NCBI GenBank assembly: GCA_013398295.1
Contig: VZSF01008738.1
Span: 183,501-247,500, forward strand
Origin: Chionis minor
Taxonomy: Eukaryota > Chordata > Aves > Charadriiformes > Chionididae
Length of the DNA: 64,000 bases
Direction of reading: 5' to 3'
Numbering within the stretch: position 1 is the stretch's first letter; each line of letters begins with the position of its first letter. Positions 36,051 through 44,900 of this stretch are shown here, piece by piece. Both the position numbers and the translations under genes were made by a program. The notes beneath the pieces are model-generated. The model ran no database searches. It saw only the letters and a list, made by a program, of their open reading frames with translations, and was not told where the DNA came from.

Positions 36051-38939
36051 AAGGATGCAAAGTGAGGTCACGTGTACTAGTGTTCCCACCCAAAAGTACA
36101 GAGATAACAAGTCATCCAGTCTTGTCAGTGGAGAATTTAGAGAAAGATGAATTAGGAGGTTAGTGTCTTGTTTTTAAATGGTCTTGATTGATTTTAACTG
36201 GTCCTGGGTCCTTCCCCTCTCTTTCCTGCCGAGACTGAGCAGGGCGGCAGTGTAGCGCACCCGTTTTTGGCAATGCCGGTTGCGCCGTCCTTTCATCTGA
36301 GCATTCAGTTAGCCGTGCTGGGGGAGCCTGTGCTGCTCCTGCTGCATGGCTGCGCCCGTCCACTTGTGAATTCCTTCTTCCTACTTCCCGCTCTCTCCCA
36401 TAAATGCTATATGCAAACACATTATTACAGGGTTGTAGAAGCAGCTGGAATCTGGCCATTATCTAAATAACCCATTGAATCCGATCTTTCGGATTCTTTT
36501 ACCAAAGCCAAAAAACAGAGCGTGCCTCCTGGTTGGAAATGCCGCATCTGTGAGAGGAAGAGGTGGTTTCGGTGGCGCTAACTGGTGCTGGCAGTTAAAA
36601 ATGTTCCCTGTCAGAACCGTTGTTTTGAGGGTGAGCTACCGGTGCAGTTACATACACGGCTTCAGGGGGCCTCTTTCTTCCCTTGGAAATCAGCACGACT
36701 CTTCTGAAACCCGTGGAGTTAAAACTGTGAGCTCTCTGGGACACGGTCAAAGTTTTGTTCTCTGAACAACGCTAAACTTGCTAGTGATGTGCAGCGCTTC
36801 CACGGAAGAACTGGAAAAGAAATAATAGAGAAGTGCAAAAGCATTGTTATCTCAGAAGCCAGGTCTGAGAGTTTGCCAGCCGTTATTTACTAATGAGGAG
36901 TAACTCCTTAGATGTACTAGTCTGGTTTGGTTTGGGCAGTCACAGGGCTCTGGCATTTAAAAATGTCATGTCCAGTTTGAGCTAGAGGTATTTTTTAACT
37001 TTGGGGGCCACCGAACTGCATGTAATGAGCGTCCCACCGTGTCACAGGGAAAATCCATAAAGCAAAGGATATTTGAAACCTCACGTGTTCTCCTGCAACG
37101 GCTGTCTAAAAAGGGGGATGCAGAGAAGGCACCCAATTCCCGAGAAGTCACTTTTTCCTTTCTGCGTCACACCGAGTGTCCTCTTTCTCTCTCCTTCCTG
37201 GCTGTGATAGCATTGTGTAGGGCTGACATTCTACTTTAGACACTTGAACAACCGCAGTCAAGTGGTGGGGCAAGGCACTAGGAACCAAATTCTGAATCAA
37301 TTTTGGGTCAACGGAGCCTTCTGCTGACACTTGAACGATTTTAAATAAAAGCTCAGCAATAGGGTGCTTGGGCTTCCACGTTGAACTTAAGTTTGTTCTG
37401 GTCTAACCCTCCTTCACTTGAGTGTGGTGTTAGATACATGCTGTCTCTGAGATTTTGGTTGGGTTTTGTTTGTTCTTAACTGAAGTCGTTCCTGATTTAC
37501 AGTGGTCCAATCTCAAGAGACTGGCCGCAGTTTGGAAGATGTGTTGGAAATGCAAAATGTCGCATTCTTATGGCCAATTGTTTGGCGCTGTGGGTTTAAA
37601 AGAGGATTTGGTTATGCTGTTTTATTTAAAGAGTTGTGGTGTGGTGTCGGGTTTTTTCCTAAACCGCATCTCTCACCAACAGAAAATAACATGACTGGAG
37701 TTGAAATAGCAATTCTAATATCTCGGTTGCCCAAAGGTTCTTCTTAGGGATCGGCAGTTCTGCCATGGATATAAGCCAGAGATGGCTGCTGGTGCTGAAT
37801 GTTTTAGCTCTCAGTTTGAATCGATCTGTTTTCTTCCTGCAGAGATCTGCATCGGCTTTATTATTTGTGCCCAAAAAGTCGATCGTGCCTTGATGTTTTA
37901 ATTATGTGCGTTCCCTTGTACAGTTTTTATGTTGCAGTAAGGTAGGTTTCTTACGCAGAGTCGTGAAAAGTATAGGTAATCTCACTATTGGCATTCATAA
38001 TGAAATTGTGTGTGTTTGTACATATACGGGCAATATTTTTAGGTGCATTTGTCAAATTTGATGCCTCAAAACTGTTTGCAAAAGAGACAAAGCCATGGGT
38101 TGTATTTGAGCACTCGAATACAGAAGCATATAAAAATCATTACTCTGCTGTTGAAAGTCTTCTCTTTCCTTCCCACCTGCCAGGAGGCGCCTCTCTCAGT
38201 AGGCACTCTTCTTGTGGCAGATGGGCTTATGAAAACTGCGTAACAGTATCTGTTACCGACCCCAAAGTCAGTGGAATTTGAAAGGCAAGCTCACCCCCCA
38301 ACACATGATGTATTTTAGTGTTATGTTTAGTGCTCGATAATGACACGCGTTCTGTAGCCCGTTGAAAATAGGAATGCCCCATGCTGGAAATAATGCGTGC
38401 GAAGCTCCACAGACTGATCTGCAAGCCGGTTTTCTCGCTTCCCTTCTTCAGGTTAGACACAAAGTCATTCTTGTGAGCCGACACGTTTACAAACCGTGAA
38501 AATGAAAGGCGGCTTCTCGTCCCCGTCCTGGGTTTTCCCCCTCCAGAGGTATGAGGTAAGGCACCCTTTGTCTTGCGGAGCGTGTTTTGGAAGGGGCAGT
38601 GTTAGGTACCCGATGGGGTGCCGTCTGATGCCCTGGCTCTGGCGAGGGAGGGCGAGTTGTTTCTGTCCTTTTGGCAGTGAAAAGCAGCAAAGGCAGGAGG
38701 TGTGTGAAATCCTCTCGGCCGAGGAAGGAGCACCTTGCTGTGCCCGGCTGTAGTGGAGGACGTGCAGGATTCACCCGCCTCATGCCGTGTGGCTCACGGA
38801 AGGGTTATGTGCCTGGAAGGGCTTGTCCTCCTTTCTCCTCGGCACACTGCATGCCCCGTCCCGCGGGCTCGGGCTCTGGGGACACCTCTGCCAGCCCTGG
38901 CCGGGATGGAGGGTGACAGAGGAGGGAGTGGAGCGCTGC

Positions 38940-39590
38940 CGAGCGTGGCTGCCCCCCGCCGAGAGGTGGGCTGAACCCCAGCACAGCCCGGTTGGCATCC
39001 ATCCCTTCCACCTGCCTGCCGTGGACGGCGCTCGGAGTCCACATGAGCCTTGAGATTTTCTAGGGGAGAAGGCTGAGTGCGGTTTGACTCGTGATTTTTG
39101 TTTTATTGCAGTCACGTTATTTTACGGCCTTAGGAAGCGGTGGAGGTGGGACGGGGCACATCCCACCGCCCTGTTCCCCGGCTGCCCTCGGGGACGCGGT
39201 CAGTGCCAGCGATGGGATTTCCAGAGCCAGGTCTCCCCCGCGTGCGCGTGTGTCTGCGCGCGCTCTCCTGCGGGTGGAGGTTTCCCCTCTGCTTTGCCTC
39301 CTGCGCGCAGCCGGGGCCGGGCGGGACGGCGGCGCGATTGGCTGCGGGTTGGAGAGACCAGCCCGAGCGCCGGGGCTCGCACTGACACACACGCACACGG
39401 CGCGCACCCCACACAAACTCACCCGGGCGGCGCCGGCGCCGGCCAGCGCGGGGAGCGAGCGGGGAACATCCAGCGCGGGGCGCGCCGCCTCCGCCGCTCG
39501 CCAGCAACAACCTGCGCGGCGCGGGGAGTAAACGCCCGCAGCTGAGCCCGGGAGGACGGGCGGCTCGTACCGTGCCGCTTCCCTCAACCC
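38940..39590 (+). promoter_or_regulatory. BMP3 CpG-island promoter and likely 5' UTR
   Basis: This is the strongest CpG island of the window, and it continues past the gap to about 40150. Visible promoter-type words are GC boxes (GGGCGG at 39319-39324 and near 39425) and an inverted CCAAT box, ATTGG, at 39337-39341. No TATA box was recognised. The position just upstream of exon 1, the lack of an ATG between about 39500 and the gap, and the CpG density suggest a TATA-less start with the 5' UTR running into the gap. The exact start site cannot be read from the sequence. Confidence 0.6.
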
Positions 39591-39753
39591 GCTTTTTTTT
39601 TTTTTCTCTCTCTCTTTTCTTCTTTTTTCCCTTTTTTCTTTTCTCCCCGTTTTTCCTCCCCCCTTTTTTTTCCCTTTTTTCCCCCCTTTTTTCCGTTTTT
39701 TTCCCCTTTTTTTTCTCTTTTTTTTCCCCCCCCTTTTTTTCCTTTTTTCCTCT
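39590..39753. repeat. Alternating poly-T/poly-C tract abutting the gap
   Basis: About 165 bases made almost only of T and C homopolymer blocks, ending directly at the N run. It may be a real polypyrimidine tract, but its place between a CpG island and a gap suggests low-quality extension into a hard GC-rich region. Its conceptual translation (runs of F, L, S and P) should not be taken as BMP3 protein. Confidence 0.7.
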
Positions 39754-39869
39754 NNNNNNNNNNNNNNNNNNNNNNNNNNNNNNNNNNNNNNNNNNNNNNN
39801 NNNNNNNNNNNNNNNNNNNNNNNNNNNNNNNNNNNNNNNNNNNNNNNNNNNNNNNNNNNNNNNNNNNNN
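39754..39869. other. Assembly gap (116 Ns)
   Basis: A run of N inside BMP3 exon 1. From the visible 406 residues versus 472 in human BMP3, about 66 codons, or roughly 200 bases, are missing upstream of 39871. The gap length is therefore probably not true to scale. Confidence 0.98.
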
Positions 39870-39988
39870 CGGAGCCGGTGCGGGAGACGGGAGCGGAGGG
39901 GCCGGCGGGAGCGGAGGGGCCGGTGCGCGGCCGGGCCGGGCGGCGCCGCGCGGGCAGACAGCGCTTCGCTTCTGCACAAGAAATGAAG
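39870..39988 (+). CDS. BMP3: BMP3 exon 1, 3' part (prodomain; start codon lost in gap)
   Basis: Directly after the gap one frame stays open for 39 codons (39871-39987) and ends with a single base G before the donor GTAACG at 39989. Joined in phase 1 to exon 2 it reads GQTALRFCTRNEG, then [15 protein letters not shown]. Without any gap this lines up with human BMP3 as I recall it, sharing G-T--F and GLYIFNLTSL. Of the other two frames, one meets a stop and the other would reach the donor in the wrong phase. The first half is glycine-rich (GSGGAG coded twice by an 18-base tandem duplication). The start codon, signal peptide and the conserved helix with the LRLYD motif are not visible and should lie in the gap. 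Confidence 0.78.
39889..39924 (+). repeat. 18-base tandem duplication in BMP3 exon 1
   Basis: Two adjacent copies of an 18-base unit starting GGGAGCGGAGGGGCC, differing only at the last base. They encode GSGGAG twice and keep the frame. The repeat is likely variable in length and may add to the difficulty of assembling this exon. Confidence 0.85.
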
Positions 39989-40554
39989 GTAACGGTCCGT
40001 CCGTCCCGCCGCGGACGGGTGCGGGGCCGCAGCGCTCCCCGCCAGCGGCGGACCCGGTTGGGTGCCAGGGAAGCGGTGCGGGCACGGGGAAAAGGACGGG
40101 CGGGAAGTCTCGCGTCCCGCACAGCAGCGGGGTGCGCCAGCACAGAGCGTCGGCCTGGTCTCCCGCGTGCTAACCGCCGGTTTGTCTCCGGCTCTGCCGT
40201 ACGGTGCCTGAGTGCCGTACGAGGGAAGCGAAGTGACGAACAGATCCTCTCCGGAGTCTCCCTTTATCGCTGTTGTGCATGGGTAGCTCCTGTTGAACCC
40301 GAGGGCTGCTTGGCACGGGACAGAGCAGTAACGCGGCGTGGCGATCCGGCAGTCTGTCTGCGGATTCTCCTCCCGAGACCTTGGGGATGGTGCTGGCCAT
40401 TAGGGGCAAACGACTTCAGCTGAGGCACGATTTGTGCATGGTAAATACTGACTGCATCTCAGCGTCTTTGGCAGTGGCGTTAGTTCTCTCCCTGATTACA
40501 GACTGGCATGCACGCGTAGATCTATGAAAATGTGAAGCAGTTTTTCATAAAGCC

Positions 40555-40613
40555 GGGGGGGGGGGGGGGGGGGGGGGGGGGTGTGTGTGNGGGGGGGGGG
40601 GGGTGGGGTGGGG
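40555..40613. repeat. Poly-G run with (GT)4 and an unresolved base
   Basis: About 26 consecutive G residues, then GTGTGTGTG, an N at 40590, and more G residues passing into GGTGGGGTGGGG. It lies about 570 bases after the BMP3 exon 1 donor. G-quadruplex formation is likely and the length is unreliable. Confidence 0.85.
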
Positions 40614-41377
40614 AGCGACACAGGTGTATTTGAGACGTCAGCATCCTAAGAGAACTGTGTCCTAGCAGACAGGGAAGGCGGCACTGTCCTGGCACCGCAT
40701 CCCCCGACTCCTCTGTTACGGTTTTTGTGCATCTGACCAAGGGCTGAGTGGAAATGCCAGAACCCAAACGTGACCCTTGCCTGGGATACGCTTCCCAAAT
40801 CCACTGCATCCCAAAAACGTGCTGCTTGCACGACAGCTGTGGTGCCATATGTAGCAGCTGATTTGCCGGTCTCTTACTTCTTGTTGCAGCAGCGGGTGGA
40901 CCCAGCGGCTTTGTGGCAGCCCAGCACCCATCAGGAAAGCTGACTGTTGCCTGGGAGTTCGTGACCTGCTTTGATTCCTTCCTCTCCCGGCGCGCTGAGA
41001 GCTGGGTGCCAGACTTTGCTTAGGTCTCTTGGCGAGTCCTTACTTCTGTTTCTTCAAAGGCAGCGATGTCTATTATAGAATAGCTCTGCGCAGAGATCAA
41101 ATACTACGGGTAATTAAATGTATTTGGTGTCTTAGGATTCAGCCCTACAAATGGTCTCTATCATATGTTACTGCGAGTATTTCTGTCCACAAGACAGGCT
41201 TTAGAGGCTAGAGGCGTGAAACCTCTGGTTTTGGAGGATGAAGAGCAGGGACTCCCCAGCTGCTGCTCCTACAGAGGAACTCTCTTGTCTTCCTAGCATG
41301 ACTGGTTTTTGCAATTTGAAGCCTGACGTACGTTGCTGTGTTCTGAAATGAGCAGTTCCCTCCCTGAAGGAGGGAAA

Positions 41378-41428
41378 GGTATAATCAAAAAAAAAAAAAA
41401 AAAAAAAAGAAGTTGGGGGGGTATAATC
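41378..41428. repeat. Poly-A run bracketed by a 9-bp direct repeat
   Basis: GGTATAATC at 41378-41386 is followed by 22 A residues (41387-41408), a short GAAGTTGGGG stretch and a second GGTATAATC at 41420-41428. The arrangement resembles a target-site duplication around a tail-only retroposition, or polymerase slippage. No element body is present. Confidence 0.6.
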
Positions 41429-41744
41429 CCAGCAGAGTGATTTTTGCGCCTGTAAGCATATCTGATTAAAGATATTTATTGTTCTAAACCTAGAAGGCCT
41501 TTGGTCGAAATCCCATCTCTGTGGTCTTTCTGATTATATTTATACTCTCACTTGACATTGGGTGGCAGCAGTCCTATAAACACACTATTCACTAATCCCG
41601 TTCCTCCTCCTCCAGTACTTTCACAGTTCAAGTGCCAAAGCAATGAATTGGAAGTGGTTATAAGTTTTTTGACACTTTTATAAGTATTTATGCAAAATAT
41701 TTAACCAGTTAGCTCTTGCCTTTCTCTTGCTGTAGGCAGCAGCG

Positions 41745-41996
41745 ACTCATTTCCAAGTTGGGCCAGGGGAGGTTTTGATCGGATATTAGGAAAAATTTCT
41801 TCACGGAAAGGGTTATCAGGCATTGGAACAGGCTGCCCAGGGAAGCGGTGGAATCGCCATCCCTGGAGGTATTTAAAAGACTGGCAGACGTGGTGCTGAG
41901 GGACATGGCTTAGGGGTGGGTTTTGCAGTATTAGGTTTACGGTTGGACTCGGTGATGTTAAGAGGTCCCTTCCAACCTGGGTGATTCTGTGAATTC
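41745..41996 (+). mobile_element. CR1 retrotransposon, 5'-truncated 3' end
   Basis: The segment contains the CR1 3' signature in order: GGCCAGGGGAGGTTTTGAT, GGATATTAGGAAAAATTTCT, GGAACAGGCTGCCCAGGGAA, CATCCCTGGAGGTATTTAAA, GTTGGACTCGGTGATGTTAA and GGTCCCTTCCAACCTGGGTG, ending at ATTCTGTGAATTC. CR1 copies end in short ATTCTGTG-type repeats instead of poly-A, as here. It is a plus-orientation, 5'-truncated copy of about 250 bases, without coding capacity, inside BMP3 intron 1. It is good evidence for a bird or other sauropsid genome. Confidence 0.93.
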
Positions 41997-44900
41997 ATAC
42001 GGTTATTGACGGCAGAAAAGCGCACTTCCAGAAAGCCCTTAGGTTAAATGTGCTTTGGGGCAGCGGGGAGAACAAAAAGGCTTTTTTCTGGTTTCTGACT
42101 TCTTTACGCCGGTCTGCCCGGACGGCCCTGTGATGGACGCGTGGCATCAACAGTATTTCCCTTTCGAGGTAGTTTGTTTCCAGGTCCTCTGCTCTGACCG
42201 TTGCACTCCTCGGCTGCAAATTTCAGGCTTCTCCTTGTCCTTAATGTGGCTGCCTCAGTTAAATTAATAAATTATGTTGCTGTTATTCCTTCAGCACATT
42301 TTACCATGCCTGCTGCCAGCCCCTTCAGTAGACAGCTTTTTGTCTGCAATGAGCAGAACTTTGCCAAGAATCTGTCCATTTCTCCTGCATCTACAGCAAG
42401 AGGTCTTGAAAGAAGTCTTCAGTGATTTCATTTGCAGTTTAACCACACGTTTTGCAATTTAATAGTGTATTTTCAGGAGAGGAACGGTTTCTTTTCTGAC
42501 ATACAACTGTCAAATGTGGCTGTGAAACCTTTCTGTCCTCTCTTTTCCCCTGGAGGGCTTCTGGCTCTTCCGCAGCACGCGGGAAAGGCCTTTCCCAGAT
42601 CTCCCAGGTAACCCACCAGACAAATTTTTGAGACCCTGTAAGGTAGAGCGTTGTGTGATGAGACCGAGAACGGGTAGGATTTGTTGAAACTCATCCCTGT
42701 TTCTCGTCCAAGAAAAGTGGCATTGCATATGGCACCTGCGGACAGCCAACAGGAAAGAATTGAGACGTGATTAATCAGAAGAAGCAACTTCGCAACTGTT
42801 AAACGCAAGTTTCTCTTTCTGTGGCTCAGTCCTCTGAGGGGAAAGGGCGAGAGCTTCCGCCTTGCGTGGGCACCTCTGCGGTTTCCATCCTAGGCTGCCC
42901 TGAAGCCTCGCACGCGCTGGAATTCACGAGGAGGCTGGATTATTAGTGGTTTGTTGTTTGGGTCGGGGGTTTTGGCCTTTGATTTTGACGAATGCTCATG
43001 TGATCGTCTACTCAGGAAAATTTGTTTTCCTGAGATCTTGCTAAATTATCTCAAAACGTAACTGTTCAGTTTGAGTCACTCTAAAAAAGGAATCTTTGGT
43101 GCCCGTGACAAAGCTGAAAGAAACTCCAGGCCCCAAATCCATTAAAAGTGAAGATGTAGATCATTCATCTGGTGACGTTCCAGCACTCTTCTCTCCCGTT
43201 GACTTAACTGCTCTAATCTTATTTCTATGTATTTAGTCAAAGGATGTTCAGCCCGTGAGTTCTCTGGCAGCTGTGTCGTTGTTGTGGGATGTTCCTGGGA
43301 TGACAGTAGCAGCCCTTGTCGTGCCTAGGCCAGGCCTCACAGTGGGCTCTGCTTCAGTAAAAATCCTAAGACGAAGCCTTTTCCGGTTCTTTACCAGTGA
43401 GGACCACGACAGTGAGTGGTTTTCCATCCCTCGTGCCTGTAACAAGACAGCTAGGGAGAAGGTCGGACGATGCGTGAGTTAGAGCTGAACGCTTTGACAG
43501 TCCTGGCGGGGTTACTCTTAAACCGTGGTCGATCCTGTGCATCCGTTTCTGTGCACGACTGTTCTTTTCTCCTGCCGGTTCGCGAAACCGCTGAATGACC
43601 AGACCTCCAGCTGATACAAATCTGCTGACCTTCAGTGCTTCCCATGGAGGTGTGCTGATCTGCAGCTTCTGAGGCTTCGGATCTGGAGGAAAGATACATC
43701 GCGGCATAAATAAAAGAGAGCAGAAGGATAAAAGCCTCAAGTGCAAGACTTTCAGGTAGCTTTTGAAAGCACTTTTAATCATGGCATCGCTAAAGGAACA
43801 TGTCTTGCAAATGAGTCATTTAAAAAACTCGACTTTAATTGGAGGGTCCCTCTAATGATGTTATAGTAAAGCTATACAGTCAGACATTACTTTAAACTCT
43901 TTTTTATTGACTGGATCTCAAGTAATTTTAGGTATTACACCTGCCCCTAGGCTAATTCTTGTGGTTTAAGAACTATGTTCTCCTCCTTTTCAAAACGCCT
44001 TTCTTTGCTTTGTTGTGGTATGAAATGCCCACGCAAACGGGGGAAACCAAGTACTGCACAGGGAAACCAGCGAGCCACCGGCTGCCATCAGCCTGTAGAA
44101 ACCAGTACGGGCCAAATTCTGGCCTCTTTGAGCTCTAGTAACGTTAAGGCTCTTTTGTAACAAGAGCTTTAAAAACATTCCGTCAGGAGATGGTGAGAGT
44201 GTGGGGTTTTTTGGCTGGCGGGAGTTGCGGTGTTTTTCTGTACCCCTATAAATAAAATGCTCCTGGCAGCATTCTGATAGTTTTCAGGCAGAAGGAACTT
44301 GAAAACCATTAAGCCGTGATTTGGGCAGGCTGGGCCCAAATCTGCAAACCTACTCAGAGGCAAACAGGAAGGATCTGTACGTTTGGTCTCTCGGTACCAG
44401 ATCCAGAATTTGAATTTTCTGGCTTCTGTTACCACCTGTCTCTTTGTGCTGTCGTGCTCGTGGATGACCCGTGCTCACAGTCCCCAGTCGGTCACGGTTT
44501 CTAGAGAATGTCTCTTCACGTGTGAAGAGTTCTGGCCTCGAGGGGATGGACTGCGCAAAACGTGGTTTTCATACAGCCGACCTGCAGCCACCAGCTGAAG
44601 TGGAGTTAATCGTGACCATGAGAAAGGATAAGAGTCGGCTTCTCACGTTCCCCTTCCCAGATTTGTGTACTTACTAAATGCAGCCTCCTTACTTGCTTAG
44701 CTTATGCTATCTTCAAGTTCAATATTGTGTTTAGTTTTCAGACCTGCGGCGGTCTTTCTGCTTAAAATACGCAGAAAGATCATTTGTCCACTGTGCGGCA
44801 CATTGATGATGTGCAGTGTGTATTTTTGTGGTTTTTAGGTCATAACGTCCACACGTAAGTTAGACCTTGAGCATGCGCTATCTCTGCTTCTTGAAGTTCT

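Larger units (their letters stand above)
25721..38900. other. Intergenic spacer between CFAP299 and BMP3
   Basis: About 13 kb without any recognised coding exon. It holds a minus-strand CR1 fragment (32950-33300), CpG-rich patches near 27.0-27.2 and 35.8-36.05 kb, and a CpG-poor block with transcription-factor-like sites at 33.72-34.26 kb. Open frames up to 195 codons (for example plus strand 31502-32089) show no family resemblance and no splice context. Upstream regulatory elements of BMP3 would be expected here. Confidence 0.6.

Noticed and set aside
39500..39760. BMP3 paralogue GDF10 as the identity of the ligand gene
   Set aside because: The diagnostic C-terminal residues ([22 protein letters not shown]) and the adjacent CFAP299 fit BMP3, not GDF10.
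39117..40143. 322- and 337-codon minus-strand frames across the gap
   Set aside because: These are shadows of the CpG island and of the T/C tract (giving K/G/E runs), bridged by Ns. There is no family resemblance.
39572..40423. 283-codon plus-strand frame running through the N block
   Set aside because: It is formed by a T/C homopolymer tract (F/L/S/P runs), X residues for the gap and GC-rich sequence. It has no ATG and is in a different frame from the BMP3 exon 1 remnant that matches exon 2.
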